From: Desulfobacterales bacterium
GTDB lineage: Bacteria; Desulfobacterota; Desulfobacteria; Desulfobacterales; SURF-7
Direction: 5' to 3'
Length of the DNA: 37,410 nt
Assembly (NCBI GenBank): GCA_018693105.1
Contig: JABHLN010000028.1
Coordinates: forward strand, 1-37,410
The position numbers and the translations under genes were made by a program. Shown piece after piece: positions 16,317-24,973 of the stretch (its first letter is position 1; every line of letters starts with the position of its first letter). The notes under the pieces are model-generated. The model searched no databases. It saw only the letters and a list, made by a program, of their open reading frames with translations, and was not told where the DNA came from.

Positions 16317-17522
16317 TTAACTCTTGGGCAGGCCGAGTACATGCTCGCCGATAATGTTTGCCTGGATTTGACTGGTCCCCCCGCCTATTGTAGCTGAAAA
16401 ACTATTGAAGTAGGCGCGCTGCCAGAAGCCGCCTTCGACGGCATCTGCATCGCCCACATAGAGGCCGCCTTTGGCTCCCTGTATGGCAACTGCGTATTGT
16501 CGCATGCGTCTGAAGAGTTCCGACGCCCGCAGCTTGCCGGACAATGCCAAAGACAGAGGATAGTCCGAGCAAAGGGCCGGAATACCAGCCCGTACAGTTG
16601 ACAGTTTCAGGGCCTTTTCTTCCATCATGAAGGTAACCAGGTTATCCCGAACTACGGGATCATTCAATAGGGGCTCTCCGTCCCGCATGATTGTCTTTGC
16701 ACTCTTCATCAGGTCATCCATGGTGACCCTTTCGGCGAAATATTCAGACGCCTGCCCCCCTTCGGCAGAGCGTTCAAACTGAAGGGTCTGCATTGCAATC
16801 CCCCAACCCTGCCCCTCTTCACCCATCAGGCAGTCTGCGGGTATACGGGCGTTATCGAAAAAGGTTTCGGTAAAGCCATACTCTCCGGTGATTTTCTGGA
16901 TGGGAACCGCCTTGACTCCAGGCACTTCCATGGGAGAAAGAAAATATGACAACCCGGCATATTTTCTTTCCGCATCCGGATTGGTCCGGGCCAGCAGGAT
17001 CATGTATTTGGCGTAATTACCAAATGTTGTCCATATTTTAGTGCCGTTTATAATATATTCGTCTCCATCCCGGACAGCAGTCGTCTGGGAATTGCCCAGA
17101 TCGGATCCGTGATCCGGTTCTGAGAATCCCTGGCACCAGATATCCTCCCCGGTTAGGATCCCTTTGAGGTATCTGTGTTTTTCCTCATCAGACCCCATCT
17201 TTAAAATCAAAGGGCCAGCCCAGCCAAGTCCGATGACGTTAAACATGATGGGCACCCGGTGAACCAGCATTTCCTTATCGGCTATTCTCTGGTATGCCAC
17301 AGGCATTTCACGTCCGCCGTATTTAACCGGCCAGCTCATTCCCAGATATCCCGCATCATAGACTTTGCGCTGCCATTTGAGAAGGAAATCAAGCTGCTCT
17401 TCAGACCCAACTTCCATAAACGTCTGGGGCAGCAGAAATCCGGGGTCCGCCGGTTTGTTCTCCTTCATCCATGCAGAAACCTCCGCGCGGAATTCCTGGA
17501 GTTCTTTTGTACTGTCTGTCAT
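16317..17522 (-). CDS. Acyl-CoA dehydrogenase, first subunit of a pair
   Basis: A 401-residue acyl-CoA dehydrogenase. The beta-domain motif WCQGFSEPDHGSDLGNSQTT and NGTKIWTTFGNYA contact FAD and substrate. The classical C-terminal catalytic Glu position reads IGGGTSQIQ (Gly), so the base is more likely the Glu of LQFERSAEG, as in the isovaleryl- and long-chain-type enzymes. AGGAGG precedes the ATG. It is the first gene of a two-gene operon with the dehydrogenase at 15170, suggesting a heteromeric enzyme. No thiolase, hydratase or CoA ligase is nearby. Confidence 0.88.
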   Translation of the reverse strand: MTDSTKELQEFRAEVSAWMKENKPADPGFLLPQTFMEVGSEEQLDFLLKWQRKVYDAGYLGMSWPVKYGGREMPVAYQRIADKEMLVHRVPIMFNVIGLGWAGPLILKMGSDEEKHRYLKGILTGEDIWCQGFSEPDHGSDLGNSQTTAVRDGDEYIINGTKIWTTFGNYAKYMILLARTNPDAERKYAGLSYFLSPMEVPGVKAVPIQKITGEYGFTETFFDNARIPADCLMGEEGQGWGIAMQTLQFERSAEGGQASEYFAERVTMDDLMKSAKTIMRDGEPLLNDPVVRDNLVTFMMEEKALKLSTVRAGIPALCSDYPLSLALSGKLRASELFRRMRQYAVAIQGAKGGLYVGDADAVEGGFWQRAYFNSFSATIGGGTSQIQANIIGEHVLGLPKS

Positions 17523-17659
17523 TTAAATTCCTCCTGTTCAGTTTTCATCCAGTGATGTTCTGAATTATGCGGATCTTTTTGCATAAAGTTGTTCCGCATG
17601 CCTGTTTACCAATTCTATACTATCCGCCCTATACTTATCGGTTTTCATTTATGAATATT

Positions 17660-18970
17660 TCAATGAGGTTTGTTAGAAAGTTTTTTTGCAAGTGCCTCAA
17701 ATGCTTTAGTATTAAATGCGTGTGTAGCACGGTTGCTCATAACCGGGTGAGACGATAATTTTACGACCACCATTTGTGCACCCGGGCTGATATGTAACGT
17801 CTGGCCGCTCACTCCAAGGGCTTCATAAGCACCATAAGCATTGTGAGTTATCCACCACTGATTATTATACGAGTATCCTATTCTCCAGTCATTTCCCTTT
17901 TTAAATTTTTTGCGATCGGCACCTTTGCGGATTTCATCTACTACTTCTTTTGCTAAGATTTGCCGACCGTTGAACTTGCCTCCCCGACGAAGCATTTCAC
18001 ATGCGCGAGCCAGATCCCGAAGAGTGGCGTTCAGACCTGCCCCCATCAGTTCAGCACCCAAAGTGTCTACCCATACATAAGCGTCTTCTTCAGCACCTAT
18101 TGGCTGCCAGATACGTTCCGACATAATCTCTGCAAAAGACTTGCCGGTAATACGGCGCACAAGCCATCCTATTACTTCGGAATTTACAGTTCTATACTTA
18201 AATCCCAGGCCGTGTTTCCCGTTCTTCTTTAGTGTTTTGAGGAAGTCTGTCACCCCCTTAGGCCCTGTATAACCAGGTGGTGATGGAGCCATACCGCTCG
18301 CTATAGCGTAGCCCACTATATCAGAATTAGGATCAGTGTATACCTCAGTGAAAGCAACGGCTGCTGTCATGTCGAGTGTTTGCTGCACGGTCGCATCTCC
18401 CCATGCAGAATCTTTTAGCTCGGGAATATACCTGGATACTAAGGCTGTTGGATTAAGATTGCCTTCATGGATTAATTGCGTGGCAAGTAGGCCTGTAAAG
18501 GATTTGGTTACAGAAAAAAGGACATGCTGATATTCCGGCTGCATTGCATGATAGTACTTTTCATAAATGATTTTCCCTTTGTGTAAAACAATCATTGCAT
18601 CAGTAAAGGTGTTTTTCTGCCATTCATCAATGGTTGTTCGGTTTCCCTTGTCGTCGTTGAATTCAATTGTGCCAAGGTTTTGAATATCACGTTTAAAAAT
18701 TGAAGGGGCTCCGGAACCGCTCCAGATATTCTTTGTGGGTTTAAACTCGCGAAGATGATGGAACGTCCATCGGCTATTGGGAAATTTAAAAAAATTAGCT
18801 GCGGTTATCTGTTTGTCAGGTGGCGTTGGAAATCCCTGCATAAGTTTTAGCGAAATCGGATCAGTACCGCCAGGTGTCGGGAGTTCAGGTTGGGCATAAG
18901 CCGGAAAGTGAGACGATAGTAGAACTGCACATAGTATTACAATTGTCGAAAAATGAATCAAACGTTTCAT
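17660..18970 (-). CDS. Secreted serine hydrolase, beta-lactamase / 6-aminohexanoate-dimer hydrolase family
   Basis: A 436-residue protein with a signal peptide (MKRLIHFSTIVILCAVLLSS, cleavage near AYA-QP). The active-site SxxK is SVTK (153-156) within LFSVTKSFTGLLATQLI; a tyrosine block follows (FKYRTVNSEVIGWLVRRITG), and GVSGQTLHISPGAQMVVVKL is the third motif strand. This arrangement is that of class C-like esterases and nylon-oligomer (NylB-type) hydrolases and not of true beta-lactamases, which would have KTG. It probably hydrolyses an ester or amide in the periplasm; the substrate is unknown. GAGG precedes the ATG. It is a single gene. Confidence 0.85.
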   Translation of the reverse strand: MKRLIHFSTIVILCAVLLSSHFPAYAQPELPTPGGTDPISLKLMQGFPTPPDKQITAANFFKFPNSRWTFHHLREFKPTKNIWSGSGAPSIFKRDIQNLGTIEFNDDKGNRTTIDEWQKNTFTDAMIVLHKGKIIYEKYYHAMQPEYQHVLFSVTKSFTGLLATQLIHEGNLNPTALVSRYIPELKDSAWGDATVQQTLDMTAAVAFTEVYTDPNSDIVGYAIASGMAPSPPGYTGPKGVTDFLKTLKKNGKHGLGFKYRTVNSEVIGWLVRRITGKSFAEIMSERIWQPIGAEEDAYVWVDTLGAELMGAGLNATLRDLARACEMLRRGGKFNGRQILAKEVVDEIRKGADRKKFKKGNDWRIGYSYNNQWWITHNAYGAYEALGVSGQTLHISPGAQMVVVKLSSHPVMSNRATHAFNTKAFEALAKKLSNKPH

Positions 18971-19298
18971 AGTTCAGCCCTCATTATTTAGTAAAAAAAA
19001 ATTAATAGTCTCCTGTTGTTTGTAAAACACCCGTTTAACACCCTGTGAAGAATGAAGATTTCTTATGATTTTATTTTAGAAAGTATATAGTTCAGGGAAT
19101 TAGCAATTAGCATTGTTAATATCAACATTTTTATTTTTGATGATTTGAAAACCTTGAATACCGGAGCTTAAAAAATACAAATTTCATTTTGTCTGATATG
19201 AAGATTGCTTAGACACAGGATATATCTTTTTGAGTATATCATATACTTTAGCAGTTTATTAATAAAGCCAAAATACTTTCGAGAAAGTCTTGAAAATT
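18971..19298. other. Intergenic region between divergent genes
   Basis: AT-rich spacer between the serine hydrolase (minus) and nudC (plus); it should hold the hydrolase promoter. Nothing else is recognised before the repeat element at 19299. Confidence 0.4.
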
Positions 19299-19450
19299 GA
19301 TAGCGTCGTAAAAAGTCTCCATCTACTGCGTTATAGCGGTTGATCAGAAGTTAGACATACTACATGTATGCCTTCACTCCTGATCAACCGCTAAGCCTTG
19401 TATATGAAGATTTCTACTTAGCCATCGTTAGTACTTTTAACGAGTTCATC
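19299..19450 (+). repeat. 152-bp mobile hairpin repeat, copy A
   Basis: Ends are GATAGCGTCGTAAAAAGT and, inverted, GATGAACTCGTTAAAAGT. The six bases AAAATT directly precede (19293-19298) and follow (19451-19456) it, a target-site duplication. Inside, TAGCGGTTGATCAGAAG (19334-19350) pairs with 19377-19393 at 16 of 17 positions around a 26-base loop that itself contains CATAC-TACAT-GTATG. There is no open reading frame, so any mobility must use an enzyme supplied in trans. Confidence 0.88.
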
Positions 19451-19587
19451 AAAATTGAATGATATAGAATTTTATGTTATATACTTTGGACACAAAAATT
19501 TTCCAGGGATTTAAAATCAGTATTTATGTCATCGATATAGGAAAAGACAAGGGCGTGAAGTCCTGAGACTTGAAGGTTATATCAAAA

Positions 19588-20493
19588 ATGAAAAGAGAAA
19601 ACATTGCAACAAATGGTTTGGACCGTTCTTCTTTACACCGAAGTGATAAAAGCTGGATTCTTGATAAATTTAATGATGAACAGACCCGAATTATACCGGT
19701 TCATAATTTGACTGTTTTATGTGATAATACGAAACAACCCAAGGGTGTTTATCTTACACTCAAAGACTTCGTTAAGCCTTTAGATATAGTGGATTCCATG
19801 ATATTCTTGGGTTTTTATGATGAGATGCCGTATTTTGCGGCCGACATAAACTCAGATGAATTGGCCTCAAATTTGATTAAACAGAAAAATGCCGTCTTTC
19901 AGGATCTTCAATCGGTTATTTCTTTACTTGACGATCGGGATTGCGAATTATTGACTATATCGCGTTTTATGATCTTTTGGCATTTAAGAAATCAGTACTG
20001 TGGTAAATGTGGTAATAAAACTAAAAGTTCAGATTCCGGTCATGTTAGAATCTGTCAGAATAAGGCCTGTAAAGAGCATTATTTCCCGAGTATGGATCCT
20101 GCTGTTATAGTTCTTGTTACATATGGAGATCGATGTTTACTGGGACGAAAGAAAGAATGGCTTGAAGGAATGTATTCTACACTTGCCGGATTTGTCGAAC
20201 CTGGTGAAACGATTGAAGATGCTGTAGTTCGTGAAGTTCGAGAAGAAGCCGGAATAATTATTAATCTTGATGATGTTAAGTATCAACATTCCCAACCCTG
20301 GCTTTTCCCAAGTTCATTAATGCTGGGTTTTACTGCTAAAGCAAAAGGAAAAGAAATTATTCTCGATAAGAAAGAACTTGATGATGCTTGCTGGTTTACT
20401 AGAGATGAAATTAAATTAAATCCACGTATTGTCCCATTCAAAGTATCAATTGCTTATAAACTTATTAATGAATGGCTGAATAAAGGTGATTAA
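19588..20493 (+). CDS. nudC: NADH pyrophosphatase NudC (Nudix hydrolase)
   Basis: About 301 residues from the ATG at 19588 (an in-frame TTG at 19570 is the alternative; neither has an ideal ribosome site). The zinc ribbon uses C138/C141 and C156/C161. The Nudix box is GFVEPGETIEDAVVREVREE-AGI (201-223), with the NudC signature SQPWLFPSSLM (235-245). NudC cleaves NADH to NMNH and AMP and also removes NAD caps from RNA. The N-terminal domain (1-130) matches the family only loosely. It is followed by DUF3010 with a 125-base gap. Confidence 0.9.
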   Translation: MKRENIATNGLDRSSLHRSDKSWILDKFNDEQTRIIPVHNLTVLCDNTKQPKGVYLTLKDFVKPLDIVDSMIFLGFYDEMPYFAADINSDELASNLIKQKNAVFQDLQSVISLLDDRDCELLTISRFMIFWHLRNQYCGKCGNKTKSSDSGHVRICQNKACKEHYFPSMDPAVIVLVTYGDRCLLGRKKEWLEGMYSTLAGFVEPGETIEDAVVREVREEAGIIINLDDVKYQHSQPWLFPSSLMLGFTAKAKGKEIILDKKELDDACWFTRDEIKLNPRIVPFKVSIAYKLINEWLNKGD

Positions 20494-20505
20494 AAGGAAG
20501 CGTAC

Positions 20506-20556
20506 ATGAAAACTATTGAGCTTGTTTTCACTTTGAGTATTCCATTGTGCCCCTGA
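20506..20556 (+). other. Possible 16-codon peptide after nudC
   Basis: AAGGAAG sits six bases before an ATG opening a 16-codon frame (MKTIELVFTLSIPLCP) that ends inside the palindrome TGCCCC-TGA-GGGGCA (20548-20562). It may be a leader, a decayed gene start, or chance; the hairpin could terminate nudC transcription. Confidence 0.25.
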
Positions 20557-20618
20557 GGGGCAAGTTTAGTTACGACACAAGTGACCTTGTCGTTCGGCAA
20601 ATAAATAATGGAGAATAT

Positions 20619-21035
20619 ATGAGAGTTTGTGGTGTTGAGATTAAGGGTTCAGATGCCATTGTTGTTGTGATTGATGGGACAAAAGATGATTTCGAGATTA
20701 TTGACACAGGAGTCCAAAAGATAAAACTTGGTGATTCTAATGAATCTGAAGATGTAAAAATTTTTAATGAAAAATTTCATTTGTTCGTTAGAAATAACAA
20801 TATCAACAAAATTGGTATAAAAAAAAGGAATACTAAAGGACGGTTTGCAGGTGGCGCCGCAAGTTTTAAAATTGAAGGAATAATTCAATTATCAAAAGAT
20901 TCAATAGTAGAACTTATCGCCCCGGTATCGATATCATCGACAATAAAAAAACTACCGCCACCGTCAGCAAATCAACTATTTGAATATCAAAAAGGTTCCT
21001 ATGAAACTGCATATGTCTTTTTGGCGGCATTATAA
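20619..21035 (+). CDS. DUF3010 family protein
   Basis: The protein is 138 residues from the ATG at 20619, which has GGAG five bases upstream; a longer frame to 20547 lacks a start of comparable quality. MRVCGVEIKGSDAIVVVIDG is the DUF3010 start, and KRNTKGRFAGGAASFKIEG is its conserved centre. The fold suggests an RNase H-like/Holliday-junction-like strand order (VCGVEIKG, IKKRNTKG), but activity is not established for the family. It stands between nudC and a DUF2235 hydrolase with large gaps; no functional link is evident. Confidence 0.75.
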   Translation: MRVCGVEIKGSDAIVVVIDGTKDDFEIIDTGVQKIKLGDSNESEDVKIFNEKFHLFVRNNNINKIGIKKRNTKGRFAGGAASFKIEGIIQLSKDSIVELIAPVSISSTIKKLPPPSANQLFEYQKGSYETAYVFLAAL

Positions 21036-21257
21036 TATATATCAGCCAGGCCATTTTTCTGTTGCTGATCCGATAAGCTACTTTGGTTAATACAACTATA
21101 ACCTATTTAATAAATATCTATTGTACGATGCATGTGTATCCGCCGGTTTAAAATGCTCACTGACTTAGTGTATGCTGCGCTTTCTCTTTGGTAGATGCCT
21201 TGCCTTTAAACCCATCTGTTTTTTTGGATTGGTTCTAATTATGTGAAAGGGGGGCAT

Positions 21258-22295
21258 ATGAAAAAAAGAATTGTTATTTGTGCAGACGGCACATGGAATA
21301 AACCGGAAAGTGATCTTAAAAAGGACTTTCCAACAAATGTACTAAGGTTGGCCCGTGCGGTTAAACCTATCGGTGCAGATCAAGTTTCACAGCAGGTCTT
21401 TTATGATTGGGGAGTTGGCTCTTACTATGCTCAGGTTTCCGGTGGTGCAACCGGAAAGGGGCTGCACAAAAACATCATGGACAACTATCGTTACATTGTA
21501 CAAAACTATTCGTCTGGAGACGAGTTGTATCTATTCGGTTTCAGTAGAGGTTCCTACACTATAAGGTGTTTGTGCGGTCTGATTAATAATTGTGGAATTA
21601 TCAAAAGACCGGAGGCCTCATTGATACAAAAAGCTTTTAATCACTACAAAAGAAGCGGTGAGTCTTATTCACCCGGTGGAAAGGAATCAATAAAATTCAG
21701 AAATAAACATTCATACAAATCCCGGGATATAAATTTTGTAGGTGTCTGGGACACTGTGGGAGCCATGGGTATCCCTATGTCTTTTTTAGGACTATTTGAA
21801 GACAAAGATGAGTTTTACGATACAAAAATCGGCAGTAATGTTTGTATAGCAAGGCACGCCTTAGCTATAGATGAATATCGGAGTGATTTTATACCCACCA
21901 TATGGAACCCAAAAGAAAATATGGATATACAGCAGGTATGGTTTGCAGGTGCTCATAGCAACATAGGTGGAAGCTATAAACCGGATAAAGACGGCTCACT
22001 GCTGTCAGATAGTCCATTGGCATGGATGATAAAACAGGCACGTGAATCAGGTCTTACAATTGAGACTCATTTAGAGAAAAGTATAAATGAAAATCCTTTG
22101 GCAACTCTTCATAATTCAAGGAGAAGCTTTTACAGGATTAAGGGAAAATACCATCGTAAGATTGATCATGGAAAAGGCCCAGTATTAATACATCAGTCAG
22201 TAAAATTACGCTGGGATAAAGATCCAAAATACAGACCGCCCCAATTAGTGAAATATGTAAATGAAAATGGATGGCCTGATAATCTTGTGAAGTAA
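21258..22295 (+). CDS. DUF2235 alpha/beta hydrolase (phospholipase-type)
   Basis: A 345-residue protein starting KKRIVICADGTWNKPESDL, the DUF2235 opening. The catalytic triad can be read as S96 in GFSRGSY, D165 in VGVWDTVGAMG and H233 in WFAGAHSNIGGSY. Characterised relatives include Tle1-type phospholipase effectors of type VI secretion, while many are stand-alone cytoplasmic hydrolases. No VgrG, PAAR or immunity gene is near and there is no signal peptide, so a housekeeping or storage-lipid role is as likely. The ATG at 21258 follows AGGGGGG; a GTG at 21243 is possible. Confidence 0.88.
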   Translation: MKKRIVICADGTWNKPESDLKKDFPTNVLRLARAVKPIGADQVSQQVFYDWGVGSYYAQVSGGATGKGLHKNIMDNYRYIVQNYSSGDELYLFGFSRGSYTIRCLCGLINNCGIIKRPEASLIQKAFNHYKRSGESYSPGGKESIKFRNKHSYKSRDINFVGVWDTVGAMGIPMSFLGLFEDKDEFYDTKIGSNVCIARHALAIDEYRSDFIPTIWNPKENMDIQQVWFAGAHSNIGGSYKPDKDGSLLSDSPLAWMIKQARESGLTIETHLEKSINENPLATLHNSRRSFYRIKGKYHRKIDHGKGPVLIHQSVKLRWDKDPKYRPPQLVKYVNENGWPDNLVK

Positions 22296-22332
22296 CAAAT
22301 TGCAATAACGAAAAATAAACCGGCAAATATTT

Positions 22333-22484
22333 GATGGCGTCGTAAAAAGTCTCCATCTACTCCGTTATAGCGGTTGATCAGAAGTTCGACATACTACATG
22401 TATGCCTTCACTTCTGATCAACCAATATGTCTTGTATATGAAGATTTCTACTTAGCCATCGTTAATGCATTTTACGAGTTCATC
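22333..22484 (+). repeat. 152-bp mobile hairpin repeat, copy B
   Basis: Ends are GATGGCGTCGTAAAAAGT and, inverted, GATGAACTCGTAAAATGC; the direct repeat ATATTT flanks it (22327-22332 and 22485-22490). The stem GGTTGATCAGAAG (22372-22384) pairs perfectly with 22411-22423 around the 26-base loop TTCGACATACTACATGTATG-CCTTCA. It lies between the DUF2235 gene and the hemolysin III gene. The 3' edge is about 80 bases upstream of the latter. Confidence 0.9.
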
Positions 22485-22564
22485 ATATTTAAACTTTAGT
22501 TGAAAAATTGAAGAAGTAATAATAATAATAAAGATGGAACTATAGCTGAGGATAATATAAATGT

Positions 22565-23191
22565 GTGCTAACGATGTATGAACGGGAGTGGTTTAATAGT
22601 ATTAGTCATCTGATTGGTACTGCATTGGCACTTGTCGGTATGGTGCTGCTGGTTGTAATGGCTTCGCGTCAGGGTGATCCGTGGAAGATAGTAAGTTTCA
22701 GCATATATGGAACTACTCTGCTGTTGCTTTATACTTTTTCAACGCTTTATCACAGCATGCAGGGGAAGGCAAAAAAGGTTTTTCGTAAATTTGATCATCT
22801 CTCAATTTATCTTCTGATTGCCGGTAGTTATACCCCTTTTACTCTCATAACCCTTCGTGGTGGCTGGGGTTGGTCAATATTTGGTACTGTCTGGTTCATG
22901 GCGATTCTGGGGATTATACTCGATTCTTTACCTCAAAAAGGGCAACGAGTCTTACCGGTAATTATTTATATTATAATGGGCTGGTTCATTCTCATAGCTC
23001 TAAAACCCTTATTGCGGACTTTACCCCCTATGGGTTTCGCCTGGCTCCTCTTTGGCGGAGTATTTTATTCCGTTGGCATAGTTTTTTACTTGTTGGATGA
23101 GAGGGTACCCCATTCTCATGGTATATGGCATTTGTTCGTGTTGGCGGGCAGCATCAGCCACTATTTTACCATGTTCTTTTATGTGGTTTAA
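22565..23191 (+). CDS. Hemolysin III / YqfA-type (PAQR-like) membrane protein
   Basis: A 208-residue protein with seven hydrophobic helices. The family residues are present: an N-terminal ISHLIG, STLYHS in helix 2, HLSIYLLIAGSYTPF in helix 3, and HGIWHLFVLAGSISHY near the end; in PAQR relatives the three His of these blocks bind zinc and the activity is hydrolase-like (ceramidase in receptors). The bacterial role is unsettled, with membrane homeostasis most often proposed. The start is unclear: GTG 22565 or ATG 22574. The best-spaced ATG (22561, nine bases after GAGG) is out of frame and encodes only six codons that overlap this start. Confidence 0.85.
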   Translation: MLTMYEREWFNSISHLIGTALALVGMVLLVVMASRQGDPWKIVSFSIYGTTLLLLYTFSTLYHSMQGKAKKVFRKFDHLSIYLLIAGSYTPFTLITLRGGWGWSIFGTVWFMAILGIILDSLPQKGQRVLPVIIYIIMGWFILIALKPLLRTLPPMGFAWLLFGGVFYSVGIVFYLLDERVPHSHGIWHLFVLAGSISHYFTMFFYVV

Positions 23192-23251
23192 ACAGGATAC
23201 TTTTAGAAACACTTTACATGCAGGTACAGCTGTTAAAAACAGGAAAGGTTT

Positions 23252-24490
23252 ATGGTTAAATTTAAAAAACTGAAAATTCTTCACCTTCTTAGTCAGAGAC
23301 CGGATTCAACCGGTAGTGGTATATATGTGCAGGCCATGATTCGTGAAGCAACCGCCTGTGGGTATGATAATTATCTGGTTGCAGGTGTTCGTTCGGATAG
23401 TTGCGATGATACAGAATGCATTGAGCAGGATAAATCCATGTTTGTGAATTTTCATAAGGCTGATGTTTCATATCATATCCCCGGAATGAGTGATGTAATG
23501 CCTTATGAAAGTACCAGATTCTGTGACCTGTCCGAAAATGATCTTAGTGAGTATGAAAGTGCTTTTTCAGAAATAATTAAAAATGCTGTTCGTAAGTTTA
23601 AACCTGATATTATTCACAGTCACCATCTATGGATCGTCAGCTCCATGGCTCGTCAGCTGTTTCCGGATATTCCCATGGTAACTACTTGCCACGGCTCAGA
23701 CTTACGGCAATTCCAGAATTGTTCCCACCTGCAGGAAAGAGTTTTAACCGGATGCCGGGAAATTGATGTTGTAATGGCTTTAAGTGAGGCACAAAAAAAA
23801 GATATTATCCGTTTTTACAATATAGACCCTGAAAAAATTATTATTGCCGGTGCGGGATATAACGACAGTCTCTTTTATGTGGAATCAAAACCAGATTCTG
23901 ATCCGGTAAAATTGGTATATGCAGGAAAGCTTAGTAACGCAAAAGGCGTACCCTGGCTTTTACGTGCTTTGAAATCAATTAGTTCTCCTGCATGGGAATT
24001 ACATCTTTTGGGTAGCGGAACAGGTGAAGAAAAAGAGCATTGCATCATGCTGGGAAAGGAATTAGGTGAAAAGGCTCGATTCTACGGTGCACTTCCACAG
24101 GAGAGCCTGGCTGAGATAATGAGACAATCTCATATTCTGGTGCTCCCATCTTTTTACGAAGGGTTACCGCTTGTTCTTTTAGAAGGGCTGGCCAGCGGTT
24201 GCCGGATTGTTGCTACTGACCTTCCGGGAACTAAAGAAATACTTGGTGCTCATGAAACAGACATTATAACTCTTGTCAGGACACCACGGTTACATTTTAT
24301 CGATCAGCCATGCCAGGAAGATGAATATTCATTTGAGCAAAATCTGAAAAAAGCTATTCAACAGCAGATTATTGCTGCATCAGGTTGTGCGGAAATTGAT
24401 TTATCACAAATTCAGGACAAAATTGACTCTTATACCTGGACAGGAATATTTAAAAAAGTAAGAGAGGTTTACCTGACATGCTTATACTAG
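23252..24490 (+). CDS. Glycosyltransferase family 4 (group 1)
   Basis: A 412-residue GT-B glycosyltransferase. The N-terminal half has KILHLLSQRPDSTGSGIYVQ for the acceptor side and DIIHSHHLW; the C-terminal donor half has KLVYAGKLSNAKGVPWLL, then the EX7E-type block LPSFYEGLPLVLLEGLASG and TDLPGTKEI. It transfers a sugar from a nucleotide-sugar to an acceptor, with retention of configuration in known family 4 enzymes. GGAAAGG precedes the ATG. It follows the hemolysin III-type gene by 60 bases and may share its transcript. There is no polysaccharide cluster around it, so the acceptor is unknown. Confidence 0.88.
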   Translation: MVKFKKLKILHLLSQRPDSTGSGIYVQAMIREATACGYDNYLVAGVRSDSCDDTECIEQDKSMFVNFHKADVSYHIPGMSDVMPYESTRFCDLSENDLSEYESAFSEIIKNAVRKFKPDIIHSHHLWIVSSMARQLFPDIPMVTTCHGSDLRQFQNCSHLQERVLTGCREIDVVMALSEAQKKDIIRFYNIDPEKIIIAGAGYNDSLFYVESKPDSDPVKLVYAGKLSNAKGVPWLLRALKSISSPAWELHLLGSGTGEEKEHCIMLGKELGEKARFYGALPQESLAEIMRQSHILVLPSFYEGLPLVLLEGLASGCRIVATDLPGTKEILGAHETDIITLVRTPRLHFIDQPCQEDEYSFEQNLKKAIQQQIIAASGCAEIDLSQIQDKIDSYTWTGIFKKVREVYLTCLY

Positions 24491-24973
24491 GATATTATCT
24501 TAAGAACCTGTCAACGTGAATTTAAAGATAAATTGAAAAAGATGACTTTCGAGGGTAATAGGATAGCCGATACTAAAGTGTTTACCTCTGCCTTAACCGG
24601 AAACCAAGCTTAAACATCTGTTTAGTAATAAAGGAAAGGGAACTGATAAATATTAGAACCTATTTCAAAAATACATCTATTACCCGATCTTAGTGTTATA
24701 TGCCGATTCAAAATGATCACATACTAAATATCTGCTACGTATTCTATTTAGGTATATGCAATTATTAACAGTTTTCATATACCTATCAAATCCAATATTG
24801 TTATCCTAATAAAATTCTGCTAACCAATATTTGTAAAATATCGATTCAACAGATATTAGAAGTCTGTTTCTGTATGACCCGAAGTTTTTATATGTTTCAA
24901 ATTGATTTTGTATAGAGGTTGATACCATAATAATAATCCTGTTGTTTGAGACTTGGTTTATTGGAGATTTAAG
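24491..24973. other. Intergenic region without recognised content
   Basis: About 480 AT-rich bases; short frames only, and no transposon ends or hairpins that stand out. GGAG at 24963-24966 is the ribosome site of the following methyltransferase. Confidence 0.4.

Noticed and set aside
17660-18970. True class C beta-lactamase
   Set aside because: SxxK is present but there is no KTG motif; GVSGQ-type strand and length fit esterase/NylB-like hydrolases.
21258-22295. Type VI secretion effector assignment for the DUF2235 protein
   Set aside because: No VgrG, PAAR, Tli-type immunity gene or secretion signal nearby; the family also contains unrelated stand-alone hydrolases.
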